The translations under genes and the position numbers were made by a program. A model generated the notes under the pieces. It was given only the letters and a program-made list of their open reading frames with translations, made no database searches and had not been told where the DNA came from. This document shows positions 24,339-32,173 of a stretch of DNA of 47,156 nt, piece by piece. The DNA comes from JAAZMA01 sp036720245 (GTDB lineage: Bacteria > Bacillota > Clostridia > Tissierellales > Tepidimicrobiaceae), in contig DAIMNI010000013.1 of the NCBI GenBank assembly GCA_036720245.1, positions 1 through 47,156 of the forward strand, written 5' to 3'. Position 1 is the stretch's first letter; every line of letters begins with the position of its first letter.

Positions 24339-24578
24339 ATGAAATCAACTGGAATTGTACGAAAGGTAGATGAACTAGGCCGAGTAGTCATACCTATAGA
24401 ATTAAGAAGAAATTTAGATATTGAAGTAAAGGATGCCTTAGAAATCTTTGTAGACGGAGAGCAAATAGTACTTAAAAAATATGCACCTGCCTGCATATTC
24501 TGCGGACAAGCTAAGGATGTAGAAAACTTTAAAGGTAAAAATATTTGCCCAGCATGTCGTGAAGAATTAAAAAAATAA
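24339..24578 (+). CDS. abrB: AbrB-family transition-state regulator with C-terminal zinc ribbon
   Basis: A 79-residue DNA-binding protein. Residues 1-47 are a SpoVT-AbrB swapped-hairpin domain (MKSTGIVRKVDELGRVVIP, DALEIFVDGEQIVLKKY). Residues about 50-75 contain CIFC...CPAC, a four-Cys zinc-ribbon-like tail that B. subtilis AbrB lacks. Position between rsmI and metG is the same as abrB in B. subtilis, supporting orthology. It would act as a tetrameric or dimeric repressor of transition-phase genes. It is transcribed opposite to its neighbours from its own promoter. Confidence 0.85.
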   Translation: MKSTGIVRKVDELGRVVIPIELRRNLDIEVKDALEIFVDGEQIVLKKYAPACIFCGQAKDVENFKGKNICPACREELKK

Positions 24579-24591
24579 AGAGTGGTAGGAC

Positions 24592-24734
24592 AATTGACAA
24601 TTGATAATTGACAATGGACAATTACTGGGGTCTATCTTTGTGGATTGCAAATAAATTTGTCATCCTGAGTGTAAGCGAAGGATCTTTAAACAATAGAAAG
24701 TCGAGATCCTTCGCTATGCTCAGGATGACATTTT
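24592..24734. repeat. interspersed repeat cluster after abrB
   Basis: TTGACAATTGATAATTGACAAT-like tandem words (about 24592-24624) followed by two inverted GATCCTTCGCT/CAGGATGACA units (24658-24684 and 24706-24731). The same combination occurs at 29178-29242. No gene is seen in this gap. Confidence 0.8.
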
Positions 24735-24769
24735 AGACTTTTGCAGCAATCCCAAATTGTTCTCCTGTA

Positions 24770-25585
24770 TCATATATCCAAACTTTCCTTATACACCAAA
24801 TTCCTCGGAATATCCCTAGTTTCTGCTACCTTTTTCACCGCGTCACTTTTACTAAATCCTTTTTCCATATAGGATATTATTTCTTCTTTTATATTGATTT
24901 TCTCTGTGGGGATTTTTCCTCCTTCTAATATTATAACAAATTCTCCTTTAGGTTTTTGATTTTCATATTTATTTTTTGCTTCTATAATATTTCCCCTAAA
25001 AATCTCCTCGTGGATTTTAGTTAATTCTCTGGCTATGGAAAGTCGTCGATTGCCTAAAACTGCTTCCATATCCTCTAGAAGATTTACAATCCTATGAGGT
25101 GCTTCATATAAGATTATAGTCCTTTCTTCAAATTTTAATCTTTCTAGTTCTCTAATTCTGTCATTCTTTTTAGGGGGCAAAAATCCTTCAAATACAAATT
25201 TATCCGTATTTAGTCCAGATAGTACTAATGCAGTTATAGAGGCTGTGGCTCCAGGTAGAGCTATTATTTCTATATTATTTTCTATGGCTAAATTTACTAT
25301 ACCTTCCCCTGGATCAGATATTCCTGGCATACCTGCATCTGTAATTAGGGCAATATTTTCTCCTGATAATAGCTTTTCTATTAAAATTTCACCTTTAGAT
25401 GCTTTATTATGTTCATGATAAGAAATCAAAGGCTTTTTTATTTCATAATGATTTAATAATTTAACGCTATGGCGTGTGTCTTCTGCTGCTATTAAATCTA
25501 CTTCTTTAAGGACTTTTAAAGTCCTTAAAGTAATATCTTCTAAATTCCCAATAGGGGTGGGACATATATATAGTATTCCCTTCAT
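24770..25585 (-). CDS. rsmI: 16S rRNA (cytidine1402-2'-O)-methyltransferase
   Basis: RsmI methylates the ribose of C1402 in the ribosomal P site, using SAM. The 271-residue product is a tetrapyrrole-methylase fold: LYICPTPIGNLEDITLRTL at the start, AAEDTRHSVKLL (about residues 34-45), SYHEHNKASKGE, ALITDAGMPGISDPG (about 79-93), LPGATASITAL, and a C-terminal helical domain. The gene order with ricT and abrB is the classic Firmicute one. Confidence 0.96.
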   Translation of the reverse strand: MKGILYICPTPIGNLEDITLRTLKVLKEVDLIAAEDTRHSVKLLNHYEIKKPLISYHEHNKASKGEILIEKLLSGENIALITDAGMPGISDPGEGIVNLAIENNIEIIALPGATASITALVLSGLNTDKFVFEGFLPPKKNDRIRELERLKFEERTIILYEAPHRIVNLLEDMEAVLGNRRLSIARELTKIHEEIFRGNIIEAKNKYENQKPKGEFVIILEGGKIPTEKINIKEEIISYMEKGFSKSDAVKKVAETRDIPRNLVYKESLDI

Positions 25586-25646
25586 CTCAATTCTCCTTTT
25601 TCCCTTTAAATATAATTATACACTATATAAAAAGTTTTTGAAATTA

Positions 25647-25670
25647 AAAAGACCCTAAAAAGGGTCTTTT
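25647..25670 (-). terminator. ferredoxin gene terminator
   Basis: 10-bp stem AAAAGACCCT/AGGGTCTTTT with T-run on the minus strand, 13 bp after the ferredoxin stop. Confidence 0.82.
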
Positions 25671-25683
25671 GGATTTAATAGGA

Positions 25684-25854
25684 TTATGCTGGATGAATTG
25701 CCTCTACTGGGCAAACTTCTGCACAAGATCCACATTCTATGCATAGTTCTGGATTTATTTCGTATTTATCGTCTCCTGCTGATATGGCTTCTACAGGACA
25801 TTCTCCTTCACAAGAACCACACATTAAACACTCATCATTAATTTTATATGCCAA
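25684..25854 (-). CDS. 2[4Fe-4S] ferredoxin
   Basis: A 56-residue clostridial-type ferredoxin. The two cluster motifs are CLMCGSCEGECP (residues 9-20) and CIECGSCAEVCP (38-49), each CX2CX2CX3CP, in a pseudo-symmetric repeat separated by KYEINPE. It would carry electrons for low-potential cytosolic reactions. The start is TTG (25852-25854), preceded by GGGGGTGA; no ATG is available. It sits between ricT and rsmI with its own terminator. Because it is short and starts with TTG it is easily missed. Confidence 0.93.
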   Translation of the reverse strand: MAYKINDECLMCGSCEGECPVEAISAGDDKYEINPELCIECGSCAEVCPVEAIHPA

Positions 25855-25947
25855 TTTATTTCACCCCCATAGTTTGTCCTACTATATGCCAATATAATAT
25901 CAGATTGTAAAGAAAAACAAAAGGGTAAATTAGCATATTTTTAAATA

Positions 25948-26826
25948 TTATTGTAGATGTTGTATCTTATCTTCAGAAACTGGTTCTGTTTCTTCTTTAT
26001 ATTTAGGGTCTCTTTCTTTTGTAACTATTATTTCATCTACTTTATAATTTATTAAATCCTCAGTATCATCTTCTAATTTTACTTTAACCTTTACCATTTC
26101 CACTATAGTAAAAACTTCTACTACTGTGCCTTTTCCCTCTGGTGTTATTACTATAGTACCTATAGTGGGCATCTTAGCTAATAATTTTTCATAAACCTCA
26201 TTCTCATATTTTAGGCAACACATTAATCTGCCACAAAGTCCAGATATTTTAGAAGGGTTTAAAGAAAGGCTCTGATCTTTGGCCATTTTAATGGAAACTG
26301 GTTCAAATTCCCCCAAGAAACTTGCACAACAGCTAACCCTACCACAAGGTCCTAGACCGCCTATCATTTTAGCTTCGTCCCTTACACCAATTTGCCTTAG
26401 TTCTATTCTAGTTCTAAATATGGCTGCTAAATCCTTTACTAATTCTCTAAAATCCACCCTTCCATCGGCAGTAAAATAAAATATAACCTTATTATTGTCA
26501 AAGGTGTATTCCACATCTATTAATTTCATTTCTAGACCATGTTCGGCTATTTTTTCCTCACATATTTGGAAGGCATCTAGGGCTTTCTCTTTATTGCATT
26601 CATGTATGCTAATATCTTCTTCATCAGCTATTCTAATTACCTTTTTTAATGGTGGCACTATTTCCTCTTCTGTTACTTCTTTTGGGCCAACTATAACATG
26701 GCCAAATTCTATTCCCCTAGCAGTTTCTACTACTACATAATTATCTTTTTCTACATTAAATTCATCGGGGTCAAAATAGTATATCTTGCCAGCTTTTTTA
26801 AATCTTACTCCTACTACTGTAATCAT
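25948..26826 (-). CDS. ricT: PSP1-domain protein RicT (YaaT)
   Basis: RicT is part of the RicA-RicF-RicT Fe-S complex that, in B. subtilis, modulates RNase Y maturation of mRNAs and thereby Spo0A phosphorylation. The 292-residue product shows a PSP1 region with VGVRFKKAGKIYYFDPDEFNVEKD and the Cys-rich core GGLGPCGRVSCCASFLGEFEPVS...ISGLCGRLMCCLKYE (about 155-210), which binds Fe-S clusters together with RicA and RicF. It is 5 bp from holB, in the conserved order. Confidence 0.94.
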   Translation of the reverse strand: MITVVGVRFKKAGKIYYFDPDEFNVEKDNYVVVETARGIEFGHVIVGPKEVTEEEIVPPLKKVIRIADEEDISIHECNKEKALDAFQICEEKIAEHGLEMKLIDVEYTFDNNKVIFYFTADGRVDFRELVKDLAAIFRTRIELRQIGVRDEAKMIGGLGPCGRVSCCASFLGEFEPVSIKMAKDQSLSLNPSKISGLCGRLMCCLKYENEVYEKLLAKMPTIGTIVITPEGKGTVVEVFTIVEMVKVKVKLEDDTEDLINYKVDEIIVTKERDPKYKEETEPVSEDKIQHLQ

Positions 26827-26831
26827 ACAAA

Positions 26832-27809
26832 TTATACCTCCTGCATCTTTAAAAGCATGGTTTCTATAGTTAATTGATAATTTACTTTTCTTTGTATATC
26901 TTGTTTTGCATTTCCTATATTCTCTATTATATCATTAATTTTATTTTCTTTTAAGAATACCTGATTAGATAATATGTCAATTTTATCCCTGTTTAACAAT
27001 AATTCTGTATTTCCCAATTCTTTATATAGGATTAAATCCCTAAACCAGTAAATCATTATATCTAAAATTTCCTTATAATTTTCCTTATTATTGGCGAAAA
27101 ACTCATAAGAATCAAAGGCTTTATACTTATCTCCCTTTATAATACTATCTATTATTTCAATTGTCTTTTCCCTTTTTTCAAAAAAATCTTGGGTTTCTGA
27201 AAGGTAAATAGCTTGACCTACAGAACCTTTTGTAAAATGAACTATAAATTTAGCCTCATCTACAGTTTTATTATATTTATTTATTAAAAGTTCTTCCGTT
27301 TTTTCACTTTCTATAGAGTGGAACTTAATTCTTTCACATCGAGATAATATGGTAGGAATAATCATATTGCTATTGGATGTAATTAAAATAATATTAATAT
27401 AGGATGGAGGTTCCTCTAAAGTTTTAAGCAAAGCATTCTGCCCCTCCATCCCAATTTTATGGCTATCGTCAATTACTATTATTCTTCTATTACTTTCTAA
27501 AGGCGCTATATTGACCTTTTTAATTATATTTGCAATTTCGCCTCTTCTAATTAAATTTCCCTCTGGTTCTATTAGTTTAAAATCTGGATGATTAAAGCTA
27601 TCAAATTTTAAACAAGAATTGCAATTATTGCATGGTTCTAATTTTTGTTCTTTGCATAGTAATGTCTTTGCAAAGGATAAAGCTACCATCTTTTTCCCCA
27701 TGGACTCTTCCCCTTCAAATAAATAAGAATGAGCTATTTTCCCATTAGCTATGGTATTTTGTAGATTATTAATTATATTTTCATGACCTATTATTTGGGT
27801 AAAATCCAT
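26832..27809 (-). CDS. holB: DNA polymerase III delta' subunit
   Basis: Clamp-loader subunit. The 325-residue AAA+ protein has the degenerate Walker A region AHSYLFEGEESMGKK (about residues 26-40), a zinc module CNNCNSCLKF (about 59-68), IIVIDDSHKIGMEGQNALLKTLEEPPSYINIILIT (about 104-138) with the Walker B remnant, and LSRCERI (SRC motif near 150). Delta' is a stator and does not hydrolyse ATP, which fits the altered P-loop. It lies between the darA genes and ricT, as in B. subtilis. Confidence 0.93.
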   Translation of the reverse strand: MDFTQIIGHENIINNLQNTIANGKIAHSYLFEGEESMGKKMVALSFAKTLLCKEQKLEPCNNCNSCLKFDSFNHPDFKLIEPEGNLIRRGEIANIIKKVNIAPLESNRRIIVIDDSHKIGMEGQNALLKTLEEPPSYINIILITSNSNMIIPTILSRCERIKFHSIESEKTEELLINKYNKTVDEAKFIVHFTKGSVGQAIYLSETQDFFEKREKTIEIIDSIIKGDKYKAFDSYEFFANNKENYKEILDIMIYWFRDLILYKELGNTELLLNRDKIDILSNQVFLKENKINDIIENIGNAKQDIQRKVNYQLTIETMLLKMQEV

Positions 27810-27823
27810 TGTATTGCCTCCAA

Positions 27824-28108
27824 TTATAGCCTCTTATGGTCTTCCATATTTAATACAAATATAGTGGCACCACCAAGAGTTAATTCCTCTTTTCCTTTAT
27901 TAATCTTTTTAGATTTGCAATTTTCTTCTATTATGCTAATTACATTTTTAGCTTCCATATTTTCTACTCCTATTAAAAGAGTAGTATTCCCTGATTTCAA
28001 AAATCCACCCGTGGAAGATAATTTTGTAGTTCTATACTTTTTAGCCATAAGGCTTTTTATTACCTGATTTGCAAACTCATCCTGAACTATGGCAATAATT
28101 AGTTTCAT
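27824..28108 (-). CDS. cyclic-di-AMP receptor, PII-like (DarA/PstA), second copy
   Basis: A 94-residue PII-fold protein. It keeps the c-di-AMP-binding core TKLSSTGGFLKSGNTTLLIGVE (about residues 28-49) and ends GGATIFVLNME. Compared with the neighbouring copy it is 14 residues shorter, with the loss in the B-loop before the last strand (KSKKINKGKEELTLGG). DarA trimers sense c-di-AMP, a messenger for potassium and wall homeostasis; partners are unknown. It is separated by 15 bp from its paralogue. Confidence 0.9.
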   Translation of the reverse strand: MKLIIAIVQDEFANQVIKSLMAKKYRTTKLSSTGGFLKSGNTTLLIGVENMEAKNVISIIEENCKSKKINKGKEELTLGGATIFVLNMEDHKRL

Positions 28109-28123
28109 TTTAATACCCCCTAA

Positions 28124-28450
28124 TTATATTTTAATAAATTGTTCCACATCTAGGATAAATAAAGTAGCTCCCCCTATCTTTACCTCTAAAGGATAGGGTA
28201 TATAAGTATCTCCTGGCATACTTATTGTCAATAGAGAAGTGGTAATCTCCCTAGTTTTACAATTGTCTTCTATAATTTCTGTTACTTCATTTATTTCCCT
28301 ATCTTCTACCCCTATTAGAAGAGTAGTATTTCCTGATTTTAAAAATCCACCTGTGGAGGCTAATTTTGTAACTCTAAATTCCTTCTCAGTTAAATCATCA
28401 ACTAAAGATGGAACATCTTGATCTTGTACTATAGCAATTATAAGTTTCAT
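28124..28450 (-). CDS. darA: cyclic-di-AMP receptor, PII-like (DarA/PstA), first copy
   Basis: A 108-residue PII-like trimeric receptor. It starts MKLIIAIVQDQD and contains TKLASTGGFLKSGNTTLLIGVE, the loop that contacts c-di-AMP, plus a full-length B-loop region ending MPGDTYIPYPLEVKIGGATLFILD. Its length matches B. subtilis DarA (YaaQ). It follows tmk with a 4-bp overlap; tmk-yaaQ-holB is the conserved order. A second, shorter copy follows directly. Confidence 0.94.
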   Translation of the reverse strand: MKLIIAIVQDQDVPSLVDDLTEKEFRVTKLASTGGFLKSGNTTLLIGVEDREINEVTEIIEDNCKTREITTSLLTISMPGDTYIPYPLEVKIGGATLFILDVEQFIKI

Positions 28451-29082
28451 ATAAAGCCCTCCTTTTTTTTCATAGTATTTTCTATGTGCACAATACTTTG
28501 ACTAAATACCTCTTCTATGGATTTTGTGGCATCTATTATTTGTAAATTATCTGTATAGGTATTTAATAATTCCATATATCCATTATATACCCTTTTATGG
28601 AATGAAGAACCTTCCTTTTCTAATCTATCCCCTCCCTCTTCAGTTTTTCTTTTTAATGTTAATATTGGATCTACATGAAAAAATAATGTTAAATCTGGCC
28701 TAAGACCTTTTATAGCAAAATCGTTTATCATTCTAATTTCTTCTATTCCTAAACCCCTACCTACGCCTTGATAGGCTAGGGAAGATAATATAAATCTCTC
28801 TGTAATTACAATTTTCCCTGCTTCAAGTGCTGGTAGGATTTTCTCGTGTACATGTTGCCCACGAGATGCTGCATATAATAAAGCTTCAGTTTCTGCTGAC
28901 ATATTTTGATTTTTTTTATCTAATATAATATGGCGAATTTCCTCCCCAATAACTGTACCACCAGGTTCTCTAGTGGAAATAAAATCTATGTTTTTTTCAT
29001 TAAAATAATCTATAATAAGTTTCATTATGGTAGATTTACCTGAACCATCTGGTCCCTCTAATGCTATAAATATTCCCCTCAA
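28447..29082 (-). CDS. tmk: thymidylate kinase
   Basis: Phosphorylates dTMP to dTDP. The 211-residue product has the P-loop ALEGPDGSGKST (about residues 6-17), the TMP-binding REPGGT (about 35-40), RGQHVHEKILPAL and the LID region with KRKTEEGGDRLE. I start at TTG 29080-29082 (RGIFIALEGPDG); longer readings add residues with no family match. It appears to be the first gene of the tmk-darA-darA-holB-ricT operon. Confidence 0.95.
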   Translation of the reverse strand: MRGIFIALEGPDGSGKSTIMKLIIDYFNEKNIDFISTREPGGTVIGEEIRHIILDKKNQNMSAETEALLYAASRGQHVHEKILPALEAGKIVITERFILSSLAYQGVGRGLGIEEIRMINDFAIKGLRPDLTLFFHVDPILTLKRKTEEGGDRLEKEGSSFHKRVYNGYMELLNTYTDNLQIIDATKSIEEVFSQSIVHIENTMKKKEGFI

Positions 29083-29177
29083 TAGTATTTCATTCCTTTC
29101 TGAGACAATGGGACAAAAGAGATGCACTATATCCCAAATATTTCTTTTGCTTTACTTTATTATAACTGAAGTTTCTG

Positions 29178-29276
29178 CAATTGACAATTGGCAGTTGACA
29201 GTTGCCAATTATGGGGATCCTTCGCTTGCGCTCAGGATGACAGGTGGCAAAAGGATGTTTTGATTGCCACCTTTTC
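29178..29276. repeat. interspersed repeat cluster upstream of tmk
   Basis: Three repeat types side by side: TTGACAATTGGCAGTTGACAG-like words (29180-29210), one GGATCCTTCGCTTGCGCTCAGGATGACA-type unit (29215-29242), and a GGTGGCAA...TTGATTGCCACC hairpin (29243-29270) matching 8702-8735. The gap 29083-29299 shows no gene. Confidence 0.8.
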
Positions 29277-29299
29277 CTTGCTTTGCAAAATCTTGTGCA

Positions 29300-30274
29300 T
29301 CAATAAATTATATTGATGTCTTTGCCACATTTCTTGCATTTGCCATCTATAAGCCCCACTATTTCCCCTGGGCCTTGTCTGTTTATTAATTGATAGCCAC
29401 AGCTTGGGCAGTAGGTGTTGTTGTCCGTTCCCCATACATTTCCTATATATACATGATCTAGATATTTTTCTGCTATATCTTTGGCTTTTATTAGGGTATT
29501 GTAACTAGTTGTAGGTAATTTCATTTTGTAATTGGGGAAATATTTAGATATATGAAAAGGAATTTCTCTATTTATATTTCCAATCCAATTAGTTAATTCC
29601 TCTATTTCCTCTTCCCTACTATTTACTCCTTCTATTATTAAAGTGGTTATTTCCACATGGGTATGTTTTGCTGCAGTTTCTATGGTTTTTAGTACTGGAT
29701 TTAATTTCCCATTGCATATTTTTTTATAAAAGTCCTCATTCATAGATTTTAAATCTATATTCATGGCATCAATATAGGGTAGTATTTCTTTTAAAGGTCC
29801 CTCATTTATAAATCCATTGGTAATCAATACATTTTTTAGGCCTCTTTCTTTGGCTAATTTAGACATATGATATATATATTCATAGGATATAGTAGGTTCG
29901 TTATAGGTATAGGCTATGCCTATGGAGTTTTTAGATTGCCCCAATGACAAAATATCTTCATCTTCTATTTCCATATTTAAGGCTTTGCCATGGGCTATCT
30001 CCCAATTTTGACAAAAATCACAATTAAAATTGCAGCCAAAACTCCCTATAGAAAATATATCTTTTCCAGGATAAAAATGATATAGGGGTTTTTTTTCTAT
30101 TGGATCATAAGCATAGGTAGTTTGTTTCCCATAGTTTAAACTAATAAGTGTACCTTCTATATTTTTTCTAACTTTGCAAATTCCCAAATGTCCCTCTTTA
30201 ATATTACAATTGTGGGGACAAAGATGACATTTTACTGTATTATTTTTAAGCTTTTCATAGTACATTGCTTCCAT
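29300..30274 (-). CDS. amrS: AmmeMemoRadiSam system radical SAM enzyme
   Basis: A 324-residue radical SAM protein. The cluster motif is CNFNCDFCQNWEIAH (about residues 79-93, CX3CX2C). A Cys pattern CHLCPHNCNIKEGHLGICKVR lies at the N-terminus (about 16-36), and a C-terminal zinc-ribbon-like CPSCGYQ...CKKCGK (about 290-318) is present. Together with the neighbouring AMMECR1 fusion it forms the AmmeMemoRadiSam system, whose substrate is unknown. It lies 12 bp after that gene, in one operon. Confidence 0.92.
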   Translation of the reverse strand: MEAMYYEKLKNNTVKCHLCPHNCNIKEGHLGICKVRKNIEGTLISLNYGKQTTYAYDPIEKKPLYHFYPGKDIFSIGSFGCNFNCDFCQNWEIAHGKALNMEIEDEDILSLGQSKNSIGIAYTYNEPTISYEYIYHMSKLAKERGLKNVLITNGFINEGPLKEILPYIDAMNIDLKSMNEDFYKKICNGKLNPVLKTIETAAKHTHVEITTLIIEGVNSREEEIEELTNWIGNINREIPFHISKYFPNYKMKLPTTSYNTLIKAKDIAEKYLDHVYIGNVWGTDNNTYCPSCGYQLINRQGPGEIVGLIDGKCKKCGKDINIIY

Positions 30275-30286
30275 GATATTCGCTCC

Positions 30287-31618
30287 TTAAAAATATCTTT
30301 CTACTTGGAATCTTTCAATTTCGTAGTCTTCGTATTTGTCAATCCCTGCCTTCATAAGGGCGATACTTAATTGTTCATCTACTGTATCTATTCCCTCTAA
30401 ATTTGGAAGTAATAATCCCCTTCTAAAGCCTTTGGATACTATTACCCCATATTTCTTTACATCTAGTTCTTCTACCGAAGATATTTTCTCTGATGGATAT
30501 AATACATCTACAGAGTATTCTAAGGAGGATAATTCCCCTTTAGTAATAGGCCTAAATCTAGGATCTTCTGTACCACTGGCTATGGCATTGTAAATTATTT
30601 CTTCTGCCAAATTAGTCCTTGTAGGGGCTATGGTGCCAATACAGCCTCGTAGATTATTGTCTATTTTTATGGTAACAAAAGCCCCATATCTTTCATTTAA
30701 TAATTTTTCCGATAAATTTTCTGGTGCATCTATTACCTTTCCATTTTCTATATAGTATTCTAAACTATTCCTAGCTAGTCTTACATATTCTGATTCTTCT
30801 ATTTTAAATAGAGCATTGCTATAGCCTACTCCAAAGGGTCCTTCATAGGACAATACTTTGGATTTAAAATTTAAATTGTCCAAAAATCCCGATAGTATCA
30901 TTAAAGAACGAAGTCCACATTCTCCCGCTGCTTCACTTAATTCTAGATTAAAATTTACTATGGATTTAAAATCTCCTTTCCCTAATAATTCTACAATTTT
31001 TTTGTCAAATATTTCTCCATAAGGGGAATAATCATAGGGTCCCATATTAGATAATCTATGAGATAAATCTCCACTGGCAATCATTATTGTGGTTTCTCTG
31101 GATTCTAATACTATATCTTGGATAAGCCTTCCAAATTCAAATAATTCTTCAGGAGATAATAGACCATAGGTAATATGGATTAGTTTATAATCTTTGTATT
31201 CACGATTTACAAAATACAATGGCACTAAACTGCCATGATCTATTTTTAAATCTATATTGTATTTTTTAGAAGTATCCTTATCTATTTCTAATATGCTAAT
31301 AGACTTTTCTCTAGATTTTTCTACTATCTTCGACCCTAGTTTTACATTGTTTTGAAAATCAAATTGTAAATCACTTCTACCAAAGTTTCCAAAATCCCCC
31401 CTAAGTTCTTCTTCCATAGATATGGATATGGCATCTCTAAATAAAGGGCCATGTGGGGTTATTATTATAATTGTACTAGGCTTTATTTGGCCTATATCTT
31501 TAGCTAAAGCTTCACTTCCTTCTACAGTTTTTATAGCTTTTCTTTCTTCTCCCCTACCTATCTCCTTGACTATAATAGGAGGATGAGGAAATAAATAGCC
31601 TCCTAGTATTTTACCCAT
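30287..31618 (-). CDS. amrA: AmmeMemoRadiSam protein: LigB-type dioxygenase-like domain fused to AMMECR1
   Basis: A 443-residue two-domain protein. The N-terminal half (about 1-265) is a class III extradiol dioxygenase/MEMO-superfamily domain with GGYLFPHPPIIV, IIITPHGPLFRD, LKIDHGSLVPLYF and IASGDLSHRLS, whose His residues are candidate metal ligands. The C-terminal half (about 275-443) is AMMECR1, with GAFVTIKIDNNLRGCIGTI (the conserved LRGCIG), DPRFRPITKGEL and FRRGLLLPNLEGID. The partner radical SAM gene follows. Its start codon overlaps the stop of the upstream membrane-protein gene (TAATG). Confidence 0.9.
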   Translation of the reverse strand: MGKILGGYLFPHPPIIVKEIGRGEERKAIKTVEGSEALAKDIGQIKPSTIIIITPHGPLFRDAISISMEEELRGDFGNFGRSDLQFDFQNNVKLGSKIVEKSREKSISILEIDKDTSKKYNIDLKIDHGSLVPLYFVNREYKDYKLIHITYGLLSPEELFEFGRLIQDIVLESRETTIMIASGDLSHRLSNMGPYDYSPYGEIFDKKIVELLGKGDFKSIVNFNLELSEAAGECGLRSLMILSGFLDNLNFKSKVLSYEGPFGVGYSNALFKIEESEYVRLARNSLEYYIENGKVIDAPENLSEKLLNERYGAFVTIKIDNNLRGCIGTIAPTRTNLAEEIIYNAIASGTEDPRFRPITKGELSSLEYSVDVLYPSEKISSVEELDVKKYGVIVSKGFRRGLLLPNLEGIDTVDEQLSIALMKAGIDKYEDYEIERFQVERYF

Positions 31619-32085
31619 TATTTTTCACTCCTTTTTATTTCCTTTAGGATTTTCGCATTAGGGCTAAATAAAAAACTATTAATACTTTCCCCATCTTTAT
31701 ATCTTCCTATATATATTTTATCTTCTATTTTATCAAAGATAAATTTATATTTAGGTTTTGTCTTAGTTTTATTTTTATAGGGCTTAATGCTTATTAAATT
31801 TTTTAAATCTATTCTTAGGGTTTCAAATTTCCTCTTTCCTATTACCATACAAAATATTATTTGCCCATTTTCTACGATATATAAGTATTTGGAAAAGTAT
31901 TTAATAAGTATATAACTACAAGCTAATACTACTAAAATTATTGTCACTATGGTTGTAATATAGGGAAAATCTTGAGTATACTTATTTATAACAAATATAA
32001 TAAAATCTATTGATACTACAAATAAAATAATTATAAAAAAAGTTTTTATTGCAGATTTATTTTTGTTCTTTACTATCTGTTCCAT
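31618..32085 (-). CDS. small membrane protein with PH-like C-terminal domain, unknown function
   Basis: A 155-residue protein with two adjacent membrane helices (about 13-35 and 42-62), then a polar beta-rich domain (about 65-150: YLYIVENGQIIFCMVIGKRKFETLRIDLKNLISIKPY). This resembles the bacterial PH (bPH2/YdbT-like) or DUF5673-type arrangement, which is a structural resemblance only. It overlaps the AmmeMemoRadiSam gene by 1-4 nt (TAATG), so the three genes are cotranscribed; no role in that system is known. Confidence 0.65.
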   Translation of the reverse strand: MEQIVKNKNKSAIKTFFIIILFVVSIDFIIFVINKYTQDFPYITTIVTIILVVLACSYILIKYFSKYLYIVENGQIIFCMVIGKRKFETLRIDLKNLISIKPYKNKTKTKPKYKFIFDKIEDKIYIGRYKDGESINSFLFSPNAKILKEIKRSEK

Positions 32086-32136
32086 ATAATTCCCCCTTAG
32101 GTCTATTTTAATCCACTAAAGAAAAAATGGCAAATA

Positions 32137-32163
32137 AAAAAACAGGTATATGCTACCTGTTTT
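32137..32163 (-). terminator. rplY terminator
   Basis: Stem AACAGGTA/TACCTGTT with T-run on the minus strand, 11 bp after the rplY stop. Confidence 0.8.
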
Positions 32164-32173
32164 CCATAATATA

